Part shown: positions 22,417 through 35,345 of the stretch, piece by piece
How positions within the stretch are numbered: position 1 is the stretch's first letter
Layout of the letters: every line of letters starts with the position of its first letter
From: Homalodisca vitripennis
Taxonomy: Eukaryota > Arthropoda > Insecta > Hemiptera > Cicadellidae
Length of the DNA stretch: 64,000 bases
Reading direction: 5' to 3'
Assembly (NCBI RefSeq): GCF_021130785.1
Contig: NC_060214.1
Coordinates: 45,119,001-45,183,000 of the forward strand
Made by a program: the position numbers and the translations under genes
Notes under the pieces: model-generated
The model's input: the letters and a program-made list of their open reading frames with translations, nothing else
What the model was told of the DNA's origin: nothing
Databases searched by the model: none

Positions 22417-24468
22417 TAAATTAAATGTAATGTAAAACTTAACGTCTGAAAACGAAATGTTTTCTTGGGACTTCTTGCTTCATGATGTATTTTCATTTTC
22501 ATTTATTAAGTAAAGTTTCATACTAGACTGCCAAAATAATAAACGTTCCTGTGAGCTGGGGAGGGTAATACAACGCATCAGTGTCTAAAAGAAAATATTG
22601 CTACCATCATGATAATATGAAATATTTTATTTTTATTTTTTAATATACTTTAAAATTGTCATCCATTGTTCCTGATAATTGTAGATATATTTGCTAACGC
22701 TTAGTCAAAACCTATCGAGTGACATCCAAAATCATCGAACTCAGAGTTACCCATATGTAATGAAGCTTAATGCAAATTACAATTAATTAGTCAGTATATT
22801 TTTGAGATATTGTGCGGACAGATATACATATATGAATGATGATTGTCTGGCATCTTGTAGTCTTATGAATAAAAATATAAAAAACAAAAGCTGTAAATAC
22901 AGTTTTTTATCTCTCATGGTTTACCTTCGCAAATGAAAGGAATTCGATTATTTCGATAGTCATACAAACTAAAGAAAAGTAGCATTTTACTGAGATAAAT
23001 ATTACAAACACAAATAGCATAGTCATGGAAGACGATGTCTGGGATAAACTTAAAGATACATATAAAAAATCAATAAAAATAAATCTGTTCAATGAAGATT
23101 TATTTGAATTTAAACGGATAGAAATTATAAATAGCTAGGAGGATATAAAGAATAAAATGATTAAACCTTGTGATATGCACTAGTTTCAAATTAAGACACC
23201 ACCACTAAATCAAGGAGGAATAGGGATTTTCTATATCAGCATACCACGTGACATACTGACCCGTTTGTAGCATAGCCATAACTACGAGCAAATTGAGCTT
23301 GTTTTGCTCTATAATGGTAACACCTAAACGAACTCAGCAGTCAGAACTAAAAAAAACCTGTTTTGCATGAAAACAAAATGAAAATAATCTGTGATATATA
23401 TAAAAATTAATCTTCGAGCAGCTGATGTTACATCCTCGAAATGAGTCTAAGAAGAATAAACTGGTTTTTTGCCTTTTGGGGTAGATGGTACAGAAAGTTA
23501 AAACATGCAGCAAGTCAATATAACGAGATAAGACCGAACGTGGTAGTTATACGATAGGCACATTCGGTTCTAAAACTGCACAGTTCCAGTGTAAGGGAAC
23601 TTTATTTAGAATGCATGGAAAGCAAAAGACTGGCTGTAAACAGAAAGTAATGCCAGACTCTTCCTAGGACAATCTCTGTTTAGTATTTTGATATTTTTCA
23701 AACACCATTTCGTCAAATTAAGGTCGTAAGCTGTTCAATAAAAAGTAAATTAACTGTTTCTATAGAGATGGTTTCTAAATATGCATCAAATAGCGGAGCA
23801 CGTAAAATAGGAGAAGATTGTTTTAATACTTTCAACGTACTTTAAGTAGATTTTGGGCACAACCTTTAACATTTTACACAGTAACACTAAAACCATAACT
23901 AGTTATTGTACTCCAGCAGGATTAATTTCATACAAATTCCACTAATTTCCTTGTAAGACACTTAACATTGTTGTTTTAACTCCACAATGTTCTGTCCGCC
24001 ATCAGGAATACTTAAAACAATGTTATATTAAAAAGGGAGCTCAAGTAGCTTTTAGTACGGCAGCATTACATTTAATTTTTGCACTCAAGTTACACTATTA
24101 TTTCCATTATGAGGTTAATGCTTTCGCTTATTTTTTTGACTATAATATGACTTTCTTTTCTTTTTAATTCTGAAAATATTTGCATAGTTCACTTATTACA
24201 CATAAATAGTTGAATATTTACCATGTTCCCAAAATTTAAAAATTCTATGGCTTCTTTCTTTAAATTTAGTTATTTATGGCAGTTAGTTTGGTGGAACCTT
24301 TAAAGGAATAATACAGTTATGAGCATTTTCTATCTTTCTAAGATACTAAATCTGTTAGCACTACGTTTTGAGCATTGAGATCTACTCTCTTCCTCAGATT
24401 TAATAAACCTTATTCTTAACCAAGTACTTATAACCTGATACGTACTGAAATATACTGCCTCCAAAAGT
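22417..24468. other. AT-rich stretch without recognisable gene
   Basis: No coding frame, RNA gene or transposon end that I can support in about 2 kb. Confidence 0.45.
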
Positions 24469-24567
24469 CCCCCCCCCCCCCCACCCCCCCCCCCCCCCAC
24501 CCCCCCCCCCCCCCACCCCCCCCCCCCCCCACCCCCCCCCCCCCCCACCCCCCCCCCCCCCCACCCC
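24469..24567. repeat. (C15A)n array, exact 16 bp period
   Basis: Runs of 14-15 C are separated by single A residues at 24483, 24499, 24515, 24531, 24547 and 24563, each exactly 16 bp apart. The minus strand is poly-G with single T breaks and could form stacked G-quadruplexes. The glycine-rich frames on the minus strand across it are artefacts of composition. The run lengths should be treated with caution because homopolymers this long are hard to sequence. Confidence 0.97.
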
Positions 24568-26486
24568 ATTAAAAAAAAACCCAATATTGCGAGTTACTTT
24601 ACCATAAGTGTTGTGTGAACTAAACATCAAAACTAATAATGACGTCAAACATGTGAAATCTACCTTTTTTCCAACTGAGTCATAAAAGAGTTTTTGTTTT
24701 ATTATCGTACCAATTACATTAATTATATAAAATTAACGTAAAATGAATAAAAAATAAAACACATTTCTATCAATTAAAGTAATAACTATCCACAGCACTA
24801 AAATTGAAGCGCAAGTAGAGTTCCAGGTAAAGGCATTACAAAAGTCTGATTAAGTTATGTGTTTAGAATCGTCCGTAGAATAATCCATAGTGTAGTTAAC
24901 AAATTTATAACAAATAAGTACACTTCTAAAAAGCACCAACTTCATATTTTACAATAATTAAAATTGATCATGTTTAAAATCACGCTTCTTAAACAATTTA
25001 GAGTTTTGAGCGCATTGTATTTAACAGAGCTTTATTGAAGCTGCATAATAGTATGGAACAACCCCTATCCGGGCAAAACAAAGGCATCCTTTGATGTTTT
25101 GCCTGCTATTGTAATTTTCTTCAGGCATCTGTATTTAATGATCTTAATAAAGAAGAAATTTCTTTGAACAATATTCCGTTACAATAATTTAATCCCTATT
25201 ACAGATTTTACATTAAAGATACATACTAAATTTGTTTTGATTGTTAATCCCACAACAAAAAGGTTCTGTTGTAAAACTTTTTTATTTACTGTATTTATTG
25301 GATTGCAGTGTACACTTGATGTTTAAAAAAGTGTATTATAACAACGTAAAAAGTAATTTAAATCTAGTTACGATTCTTAATATTAGTTCCAATTATTCAG
25401 GTTTAATTAAGGAACGCATTTTTTGTGCAAAACGTAACACATCAAATGTCACATAAAAAATATTGTACGCTAGTAACAACGCAAAAATAATGTACAGACT
25501 ATAAAAAACAAGCACACAAAATATTATATTTTGCATAATTAAAACGATTAAACCCACAGCAAGCCATGCGGAAAGGATTTTTAAGCATGTTTAATTTGTT
25601 GAGGGCACAATTTTAATTAAAAAGTACGTTACAAAATGTATGAAAAATTGAATGTTTCCAGTCACTGCATTTCTCACCTGTATAACGTTTTTATCGTCAC
25701 ACGATGCATAGTGAAATATTTTCAATATAATTGCGGGGCATTGACGCAAACTTTTATTAATCTTCATAGGATTTAAAACATTATTACCTTATTTTCTAAA
25801 TGTTTTTATTGGAGTATCAGGAGGTTTCAATATTGTTAGCAACGGTGAAATCCAATGGCCGGGGGAGCCATAGATTTCATCGTTAGGGTATGGTTTGGTC
25901 TAAAGATACGTTGTATGTTTTGCATCAAGTTTTTGTTTTAATAAATAATATTTGTGGATAAAACAGCTAAATGATGATTTTAATTTAAAAGTAATGAATT
26001 CATCGGAGATGAACTCAACCTGCTTACCACACTAGTTTATTTAGTTTCAAAAACCCAGGAAAATATGAATTAATGGCTTGGATCAATTATTGACAATGAT
26101 TTTGGACATTTACCATCTATAAAATTATAACAACATTTACTTGGTATACTGTGTACATTATTTACCCAGCAGAGAATATATTTCAAGTAGAAATGATTAA
26201 AAGCAAATCAACAACTTTACTAACTATGAAAAAACATTATTGTATATTTAATGAATACAGTTGTATTGATATCTGTGGACAGACATTAATAAGAGGTTGG
26301 TGAGTTTATTTAAACTCTAGAAAATAAGTCCTCCCTGTGGTCACTAGATTCTCTGTATGCAGATTATGTATATCACCAGCATGTTTGTTATTCTGTGTAG
26401 TGGGAATAAATACCAGTTAGCTGACTGTTATGAGATGTTACTAAGCCTGTTTAACTTCTCACCACTGAGAGTTCCTCGAAGCAACT
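24568..26486. other. Unassigned AT-rich stretch; hairpin at 25841-25884
   Basis: No gene was recognised. One isolated GC-richer hairpin is present (next entry). The frame 25241-25456 has no family features. Confidence 0.45.
25841..25884. repeat. Short inverted repeat / hairpin
   Basis: AACGGTGAAATCCAATGGC faces GCCATAGATTTCATCGTT across a seven-base spacer (CGGGGGA). The stem is about 17 bp with two or three imperfections. It is unusually GC-rich for its surroundings. It is short for a microRNA precursor and has no transposon-like flanks. Confidence 0.7.
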
Positions 26487-27604
26487 AGAATGAAATGAAA
26501 TGAAAATTCTCTACATTTTTTCAGGCGAAGTTAGGACTACATAGTCCTTTCTTACACTTAACCTGATTATTAGTATATGTAAGTACAAGCCATTTGTAAT
26601 CTTCAAAATAAAAATCAAATCAACAGAGTTTCAACAATAAAATGAATATTTGTTATGCATTCTAAAACTAACAACAAATCACTTAACAAAAAAAAATAAA
26701 GATTGCACTCTTAAATTTATACTGTGTATAAAATTAATATTTGATTATAAAATAATAATAATGATACATTTTAAACAAAAACTTAGTCAAAATATACAAC
26801 ATTACAATTAAAACATTCTATTTTTATAAAAATTATTTACTTACACTCACACATTCATTTATTCTGTCTGCAAACAAACCATGACTAGCGATCCTCGGGC
26901 ACCACGGCCGCGGACATCCGCTGCAAAAAATACAACTTAACAGCTGAAGCAAACCGATCCCGGCTCTCCAAAGATTTTAAAGGATTTGGAAGAGAATTCC
27001 ACAAACGGCAAGCAGACACTACAAATGATTTATTAAAGACAGTCGTTCTGTGGTGGGGTTTCGCAACGTCGACGAGCCAGTGCGGGTGTTCCTTACGCCT
27101 TCTTCAATAGCAATGAATTAAAAATCGTTTGTAAAGTGTTTTGGAAACCCGGTTTTAAGGATAGAAAAAAGTAAAATTAGGATTCGGAAAGCTCTTAGAT
27201 CTTGCAATTTTAACGTTGACATTAGTACATAATAAGGTGAGATATGCTCATCTCGCTTTAAACAAAAATCGTAAACAATAATTTTAGATTTTCTGCAATC
27301 TATTATTCAAAACCACAGTTGTCATTAAACATGGCCCAACAGTTAAGGAAGTGGGGAAATACGTGTGATTTAAACAGTAGAAGCTTTATGTGGTGTGGTA
27401 GAAATCGTTGCATTCTTTTCAACGTATGAACTGCTGCAAATACCTTTTTACAGGTACCTACAACGTAGTCAGTCCAGTCCAGCGTTTTCGTAATTGTCAA
27501 TCCCAAACTTCTAACACTACTACAGTATGCTACAGCCTCCCCGTTTACCAATATTTCATAGAATGCTGGGTTCTCTGACCGCCATGTTTTAACTTCAAAC
27601 AATA
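26487..27604 (-). mobile_element. LINE 3' fragment with (ATTTC)n tail
   Basis: Contains the end of a reverse transcriptase ORF (26885-27602), a 3' UTR, a 6 bp hairpin AGGACT-ACAT-AGTCCT at about 26530-26550 next to 'gaagttagg', and a tail that on the minus strand reads as ATTTC repeats (plus strand 'atgaaatgaaatgaaa' at about 26490-26505). The 3' UTR signature is shared with a solo fragment at 35270-35345 on the other strand. It is 5' truncated at about 27604. Jockey/CR1-like by protein motifs. Confidence 0.8.
26885..27602 (-). pseudogene. Jockey/CR1-like reverse transcriptase, C-terminal end
   Basis: The minus strand reads 'YCSSVRSLGLTITKTLDWTD' and 'CKKVFAAVHTLKRMQRFLPH' (about 27400-27530), the conserved 'LG-x-x-x-D-x-x-LdW' and 'LHSLrRl' segment after the RT catalytic core. 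After frame changes come 'ISPYYVLMSTLKLQDLRAFR' (about 27180-27250) and 'LWNSLPNPLKSLESRDRFAS' (about 26950-27010), the usual C-terminus. The terminal stop is at 26885-26887. A frameshift near 27300 and an internal stop near 27105 make it a relic. Confidence 0.85.
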
Positions 27605-30562
27605 ATTTGAAACTGAAGCATACATATGATTAATTACTTTAAAATATGATTTTGTATTACAGGACTGAGACTCTTATTCAATGGACTTAATGTAATTTGG
27701 CTTAAAAATGCGTATGGCTATAAACTGAAATATACCACGAAATAATTGTAATTTCCTTTAAAGGACCACCTCTAAGTTCTTCAAACGATTATAACATTAT
27801 AAATATTCTCTACTGTAAACCTTAATTAAAATATAGTTATTTATATTAAATTAAAAATTTCTTAAAAATCCAATATTCCACATGATTATATAAAATGTAT
27901 TCTTATTATCTGAAGTACCGAAGAAAGTTTCAAAGTTATATTTAAACTTAACATCATTTTAACATAAGGAACAACTTTAGTACATAATAAAGTATATTAA
28001 AATTCCCATCATATAATTTTAAGAAATAAGCAATAGATAATATTAGTTATAAATCAAATAAAAGAATTAACCAGAGGAAAAACAAATCCTTTTAAGCCGA
28101 CTCCAAACTGAAATATGAATTTATTTCTTTAACTAGTACGATTTGGAAAAATATTAAATTGCTTTACTTCAAACTCGTGTCGGTAAAAATAAACCTAAAA
28201 TTTAAATGGATATTCAATAAATTTATTCTAAAATATTTTTTTATATTAGATTTTTCCTTTAATCGGGATTATGTATCACTTAAAAATCTTTAAAGTCTAG
28301 ACTAAATAATACCTTTACATACAAAACACTTGACAATATTTAACGCAATTCTTAGTAAATTTAATTTGTTTAAAATTACACTAGGAGCAAGGTCTTCTAT
28401 TGATCTCAAGTTTTATTTGTTTTATATTATGCGACTTTTTATTAATGTTTTTTCTTTTCCAAATAGCTACTCTTGCCAAACTGGCAATTGAATTAGCTTA
28501 TGAATAATTAAATTCTTGAGCGTAGAGTACCAACTCCATTTAGTAGGTAGTCCATTGTTTATATACTTAAAAAGAGATACGCTGACTGACTCAATTATGA
28601 AAAGGCAATGCAAAACTATTACAGGTAAATACGTGCCATTTAAAAGGAAGGTTTTTCTTATGACAGAGGCGTACTAAGAAGAAGGTTTTTTAAAATACTT
28701 CAAGGGCCTGTGGATATTAAATTATTAAGATTCAAATAAGACACGCTTCCTTCAAATACATGTAGATGAATGTGCCTGTTATATTAATCAACTGTTTTAT
28801 ATACTCATTGAAATATGACAGGAGTGCTACAAGCGTAAATGATTAAATTTTTAATTAACTAACTTACATTTGCGTACACGTATGTCTCGAAACCATAGAT
28901 TACGTTTTTAAGTAATAAAAGTTATTTAACTTCAGGATACAAAATATAGTTAGTTACACTTAAACTTAAAATGACTTGTTAAACATTGGAATATCTTTCA
29001 ATGACTAAGACATTTTTTAGAAGTGCATATAATAATGTTTTTTCTTAATTTATCTGTGGCTTCGCTGTTCTTAAACTGGAAGAATAGCGATACTATAGAC
29101 ACAGTTGCGTGCGAAGCCGAAAGTAACTGGTAGTGTAAGTGTGTGTGTGTGTTTTGTGTGTATGTGTAATATGTAAAAAAATACTTACTTACATAACAGC
29201 ATAAATAATATCCATCACGTACGAAACTAAATAATGAATGTAACATTTCTAATCATAAATAACCTATTCTTGCCGATATACTTATGAAATGTTGTATTTA
29301 TAAGAAAAAGAAAGAATAATTTTTACCATGAAAAAGGTAGTTCTTGCAAATTTTCAGGACCATTTAAGTTCTTTTTATATTGTAATAAGACGATAGTTTC
29401 CTATAAACAATAAAACGTGAAAGATCAATGTTGAAAAACCACTGTTGACGTTGCCAAGTGATAAGATTTTCATTGTTCACGCACCACTTCGCAACTTATC
29501 TCGTCCAATCTGAAAATGATTTGAGGCAATTTACTATACAATTATGTTGTATATGTCGAGAATAAGCTACATATGTTAATATGTGATACGTATGAATTGT
29601 TAATGGGTGCATTGAGTTACCTAACAAATTTATTTGTTCTGATATTTTCCCGTTGCCATCATGATTATCCATAAGACAAATGTAGAAACATACGTTAACA
29701 CCCAGCTATGTTTCACGAAGTGGAGCACCTTCATCTAACTCATTGTTTCACATAACGAATAAAGCCCTATAAAGACGATAAAAATCAGGAGAATATGTTA
29801 TATCAAAGTTTAATACTGTAATTATGTAACCTCAAACTATTGTATAGCTGTTATTATATATTCAAAGGGGTTTTGTTAATAAACATAAAGCTTATACCTA
29901 TTGTATTTTATATCAAAATGTGAGCAACTGTTACTTAAATAGACATAAAAACCCACATTTTGTAACAAATCTATAACATCTTTGTGTGATATTTATTATT
30001 GGATGGAAAAAGTGTGTTAGTAAAACAAAATTTAAGTTACATTTTAATAAAAAATTTCCAAGTGGGATCACTTACATCGTGGCTGGATTAAAGAGATGAA
30101 ACAGCATAATTTTAATCCATACAGTAGATTATCAAGGAACAAACTATTTCAATAATTGTTTCCTGTTTAAATTTTCAGCCTTATTAAACAATAAAAACAA
30201 TATTAACAAATGAATTTAAAAAAATATTTATACCACTTTGAATCCAGTACGTTCAAGAAAAATACCATTTCAGCAACCAATACAGGATTATGTTGCGGAT
30301 ATGCGGCTATGTAGAAGCACAGAGAAAATATTTTCCCTCAGTAGAAGCGCGTAGCTGCCAACTGTGTTAATATTCCTTTATCTTGACATGTATCTCACAT
30401 CTCCTTCTCAGACATATTTCCGTCTTGGGTATTTTATTTTACAAGTAACGCACATTTCACCTTTCCTAAATAACCTATATCCAGGATCTCCGTGAAAATA
30501 ACATCAAGGGGATTTAGCTGAGATAGAAATATATCTTAATAATAATCAGTGCGTATTATCTA
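27605..30562. other. AT-rich stretch without recognisable gene
   Basis: About 3 kb with no supported gene. A TG-rich microsatellite-like tract lies at about 29134-29168. The frame 28998-29246 crosses that tract and is not credible. Confidence 0.45.
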
Positions 30563-30757
30563 TTCCTACTCAGCCATAACAAATTGTGTTAATATTTAAC
30601 TATTTATTAACTATTTCAACAAATGTCAAAAATATTAACTGTACAGGTGACTATATTTCTTCCCTAACTATCAAACTACAATTAATGTTTTTGACATTTG
30701 TTTAAATAGCTAATAAATATTTAAATATTAACACAATTTTTTATGGCTGAGTAGGAA
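30563..30757. mobile_element. Small MITE with ~70 bp terminal inverted repeats
   Basis: Left end TTCCTACTCAGCCATAA at 30563-30579 is mirrored at the right end (30741-30757). Inverse similarity continues inward for about 70 bp, including 'tgtgttaatatttaa' and 'caaatgtcaaaaat'. At 195 bp this is nearly a full palindrome with a short unique centre. I could not define a target-site duplication. Confidence 0.85.
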
Positions 30758-30827
30758 ATCATAAGAGTGCTTGATAATAAAATACTGAAGATAAGAGTGC
30801 TTTATTATTAAGCACTCTTATGATTTA
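30756..30827. repeat. Palindrome with nested hairpin abutting the MITE
   Basis: AAATCATAAGAGTGCTT at 30756-30772 is mirrored by AAGCACTCTTATGATTT at 30811-30827. The right arm also forms a perfect 10 bp stem with 'aagagtgctt' at about 30794-30803, so the left or inner arm can pair with the same partner. It overlaps the MITE end by two bases. Confidence 0.85.
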
Positions 30828-32532
30828 AAATAAGTATTAACATAATTTAAGAATATGACTGTTAAACTAAATCATAAACGATAAGAAAAATCCAAAGGAG
30901 GTTTTACCTCATGCTGATCGATACCTTCAAGTTAAACCTACACTGGGTACAGCAAAAACCAATATGTAAATTACATTTAAGCAACTTTATGAATATGAAA
31001 GAGCGGCACAATTACTAACCGCAAATGGGGGTGTAAGTGTAGATTGGTAGGTCTAGTCTGCTTTGGATGATGACTGTTGGGAGTTGGTGGTTAGTATTAA
31101 GGGCTGTTTGATTGAGCTGGCTTCCCCTTATTCCTCTTGGACTTGGCAGGAGGCGGCCTCTACCCCAAAACATACCCATTCAGATTATCCTGTTCCTCTA
31201 GAAGCAACGCAAAGTTTCATTTAGGTGCGATATCTCAGCTTCTTGCCGTAAAAGAGCAAAAAAAAAGAAAAAAAATTAAAGTATATAGCATATGTGTAGA
31301 CTACGTTACGAAAAAATTACGCTGTTCTTACTATGAAAATACAACCATTTATATAAATTACGTACGTTAAATAGGCGTTAGGTAACAACATACAGACTAA
31401 AGGTAAAAGCGTTTAGTCTCTTGCCCTACTTCTTCGACTGTCATACAAGTAGAAATATAAATAGTTGTAGCTGATGGCTGTTAGGTGTTACGAACCTAAG
31501 AAAAATAATATCTGAGAAAATAATAATCGTTACACAATTTTAACTATATTTGATCTCTCACACATCGAGTTCTAAGGAAACTAAAGCGATTTTGAACAAT
31601 TTATTTCTTGCGCCTTATTTCTTTATCGTTCTCAAGAAAACGTTGAGTGTATATGCAGTGTACAATTGTCTCTAAATTTCTGGACTGTTAGCTTTAATAA
31701 ACGCTTGGTATTTATTAAATCTAATGTAAATTATTAATTTATAACCTATCAACGTATTATGAATTTGCTCATATTATGAATACCAGTTAACATGAGTTAG
31801 GTGTCAATTACTGCTAATTCAGATGAGTTAAAAGATATATCGTATTCTCAGAAATAATGTTTGGTACGATAAGATTCCTATACGCCGTAATAATTATTTC
31901 TATGCTATGTTCAGTTTAACTTTTATTTAATTATACATCTCTAATAATGGCTATCTACGCATATCAATGAAAAAAACTTTCCTCGAACTTTTAAGAGATT
32001 CCATTAAAACTATTACGTTTATATTGCAGGCTATACATACTCTTGAACAATATCTTGGATTTTTAATATTCTGTATCAAATTTATCATGACGTATTAGGT
32101 TAAAGAGATGGAAATTCGTATAAAAAGAATAAGGCCTGATAAAATCACGAACGCTGTCTCAGGGGCATGTGCACTACGTTATATGGATATATGGAATTTC
32201 CTCATAATATGAATTAGGGACCTTTAAGGGTCCTTAGGGAAATCCAGACCTTAAGATGAAAAATTCCACATAAATTTCCTCTGCGAAGCAAGAAGGTGAA
32301 GGTTTTTACAGTATTTACGAATGAGGTGCTTTGATGAAGTAGTGTTTTAGCTATGACCATCAATTATATTTGGTAGCTAGGCTACATTCAGTTATATTTG
32401 GTACTATCATAAATCTAAGGGAATCCAATGATTAGGGAAGTGACAATATTTCGGATCTACTGAAAACTCATGGAAAGGAAATAAACACATTTGCCGTAAT
32501 GCCCACCGTAAACGTCACCAATGGTAGGTTCC
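30828..32532. other. Unassigned; GC-richer patch at 31020-31260
   Basis: The patch contains a 77-codon plus-strand frame (31137-31370) with no motif I recognise, and a stretch reading 'ggcaggaggcggcctctacc'. It may be the edge of an old transposon. The rest is AT-rich and empty. Confidence 0.4.
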
Positions 32533-32536
32533 TTAA
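32533..32536. repeat. TTAA target-site duplication, left
   Basis: TTAA immediately before CCCTAGAACTG; matches TTAA at 33944-33947. Confidence 0.85.
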
Positions 32537-33943
32537 CCCTAGAACTGTTAATCGACATAATTATGTCGGTTAATGCCGCTTTTGTGGTGTTTAACCGTCA
32601 AAACTTTGTCGATCAAACATTCCTCGTATAATTACTTTTTATAATATACTCCGGTAACGTATCGATATAATTCATGCACCATTGGATTCGGGAAGATAAA
32701 TGCTAAGGAACAGATGAGTTTTATTCCTCTTTGTATTATGGTTATGACGTAGCAAGCTTGTTATTTTGAACGTAAAAGAAAACGCGACGCCGTTTGTTGT
32801 GACCGCCATATTGCCGCTGCCGTTCTATATCACTTTCGTGCCGAGCTGTGGATATTTGTAAGTTTTAATAGTTTTTACGCGTGTTTTAGTGTCGTATTTA
32901 ATGTGTAGTGTGTTGTTTGATGTCGTAGTAGTAGTGTAAACATTCATATTTTAGAATAAATCAATTTCTATTTACTGAAATATGTTTGAGAAATTACCGG
33001 CTTTTGTGTAGGCTATGGGAAAATGACTTGGCTAAAATTCATTTCACATAGTTTGTTATTGTTTTCACTTACTAAACGTTATTTATAGCACTCTTTTAGC
33101 TCTGAAGTAACTATTTATTTTTGGTAAATAGATAGTTTTTCACAATAAAATATTTATTTCTTGTAATTTCTTTGGTTATATATAAATAACTGTTTGGGTT
33201 ATTCTATATTTTTTCAATATCTTTAGTTATATTTATAGTTTTCTAACTACATAATATTTCCTATTACTTATAAACCATAAATTTATAAATTTTTATATAG
33301 TACAAGCTTTAGAAACTATTTTATATTTTGCTGAATGAAAATTTTTCGCAAAATTTTTGAATAATGGCAAAATTTAACTTTTATACTTTTCAAAAAATAA
33401 TTTATGGTAATTATTTCATTACTACTGTATATTCTATTTTATTCTAAGTAATAAAATATGCAAAATAACATGTATTCATAGATAAATGTATTAGCAAAAC
33501 TTGTTTTACCAAAGTCTTATGTGTACACCCGATTTTCAGAATTTATACGCATCGCTGCTTTTTGTTCTATAGCTTTATGATGCTTTCATAAATGTGTATA
33601 ATGTTTATGTTTTTCTGAAACTAGATAAAATTTGACACAGAATGGCTATCTCACTTATAAATATTTCTCACTATAACTTCATTTGCTAGGTATGGTCCCC
33701 CCCAAATTTAAGAAATATTTTTCGTAAATTTTATATTTGATTAAAAAAAGTGTTTATTAGAAAATTTTTTATGGTTAATTTTACAATATAGTGCAATTCT
33801 ACGTTTAATTCTGAACACAAAAATATATACTCTTATTTATATTGCTTTTATTTTATATTTTTAATAATTTTTTTTAAAAAAACCTTGCGCGAAGCTCCAA
33901 AACAGCCCGACACTACAGGATGAAATGACCGCCAGTTCTAGGG
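32537..33943. mobile_element. piggyBac-like non-autonomous element
   Basis: The termini CCCTAGAACTG and CAGTTCTAGGG are perfect inverted repeats of 11 bp and are flanked by TTAA on both sides. This is the hallmark of piggyBac insertion. The 1407 bp interior has no transposase frame. Close to the left end is a perfect 16 bp palindrome CGACATAATTATGTCG (32553-32568). Around 32770-32880 a GC-richer patch ends in a possible splice donor ('tttGTAAGT'), perhaps a remnant of the parent element's 5' exon. Empty-site sequence would be '...aggttcc-TTAA-tgtaatgg...'. Confidence 0.9.
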
Positions 33944-33947
33944 TTAA
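33944..33947. repeat. TTAA target-site duplication, right
   Basis: TTAA directly after CAGTTCTAGGG. Confidence 0.85.
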
Positions 33948-34403
33948 TGTAATGGTAGCTAAGAATACGACATACAAAAACGTTTTTATAAAAAGTACAC
34001 TTATCTACGTGTTGCGTAACACGCTTCGTGAGGTTGCATGTGATATTTTAAGTCTATATATAATTTTATTCTTAAGATGGCCTAAGGACAAGTAGTTGGG
34101 GAGGCATTATAAAGGAACCATTGTTATATTCCGCTAGCAGGCAAAATCGATTGAGTAATAGTGCTCACTAATTCTGCGTCAAATATAAGGGTGAACATTT
34201 TTGGTGATAAACTGAGTTTCATAATTTAAATGGTGTTTTTATTTTTAGTTACATACAGTAATATAAAAAAATACAGGACAAAAATATTAAGTTTGATGAC
34301 ACCGTTTAATGTACAAATCATAATGGTATACTGGCTTTAAGCAATAGTATAACAATGCGTCAAAGGAAAGTACATTAACGGTAAATTACGGTCTGTGAAC
34401 AAG

Positions 34404-34432
34404 ATTGTCCTTAGTTTGCAAACCAAGACAAT
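34404..34432 (+). other. Conserved hairpin in the alpha/beta/gamma unit
   Basis: ATTGTC...GACAAT encloses GTTT-GC-AAAC. The same arrangement recurs at 43140-43168 with only the inner loop changed (GT for GC) and, less well paired, at about 50430-50455. It sits in the best-conserved block of the unit. Confidence 0.6.
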
Positions 34433-35269
34433 AACCACTCAGGAAACCCAATTCTCAGTTTAGTAAGTATCTTTAGCACAATCAGGTACTGATATAATTG
34501 GACTCTCAACGACAGGTGCTCTCTATTGTTTGTCTCTAGAAACCAGATATATATCATCCAATAAAAGAGTACAAGCGATTTACAAATGTAAAACTGTATT
34601 GCTTGAGATATATTCTTAATTCAACTGGAGAGTTGTAGATATTCTTTGGGGATTTTATAAGATAGGAAATGAATCATCTACGATATCGTAAGCTTAACCA
34701 ACTTATTTCCGCGTGGAAACAATCGACTCCTTTTTTTGAAAATTACAGAATCAATTCGAGAGGAAAATTTCGCCTGGTGCCAAACCTTACAACAGTTTTT
34801 TACAGTATCTTGCATAAAGAAAACTTTAAATTAGATTTATTTTGCATTAGTTTTATTTAAAATCATCTCAGAGAATAACTCATTGAATGTTCCTAATGTA
34901 TTATAAATATTATCCGTAGAGTACTCTATGTGGCAAGAAAGAAATCTAAAATTTTGTTGTATGTGTAACTGTTATTTCTATTTTGAATATCTTTGTTAGT
35001 AAATGTTATTTCATTGAATTTGGTTTATCGATATTGGATATTTTTACTTGCTCATATCAGTTACCAAGATGGCAAAAAGAAAAATGTTGAATAAATAAAA
35101 CACACCAAACTTATCTATATGATCACTTTGGTAGTGCAAACCATCCGTATGTACTACTAATATATTGGAAATCTGACTCTACAATAAGAAGAACCGGAAA
35201 TAGACATGAATTAGACATATTTATAGAATTATCCCTACCCATCACTTGAGGTTACGTGGTAGAGAGGAC

Positions 35270-35345
35270 TCCACTAACTAACCACTTAGTGGTGGAGAGG
35301 TAGTCCTAACTTCGCCTCTAATAAAGTCATTTTTCATTTTATTTC
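35270..35345 (+). mobile_element. Solo LINE 3' end
   Basis: Contains an ACCACT-T-AGTGGT hairpin, then 'tagtcctaacttcgcctc' and an ATTT/TTTTC-rich tail. The same signature ends the LINE at 26487-27604 on the opposite strand. It is probably a severely 5'-truncated copy. Confidence 0.65.

Noticed and set aside
24330..24648. Glycine-rich minus-strand frames
   Set aside because: They are translations of the C15A array in successive frames and have no independent coding features.
25841..25884. microRNA precursor
   Set aside because: The hairpin is only about 44 nt, too short for a typical precursor, and the outer bases do not extend the stem.
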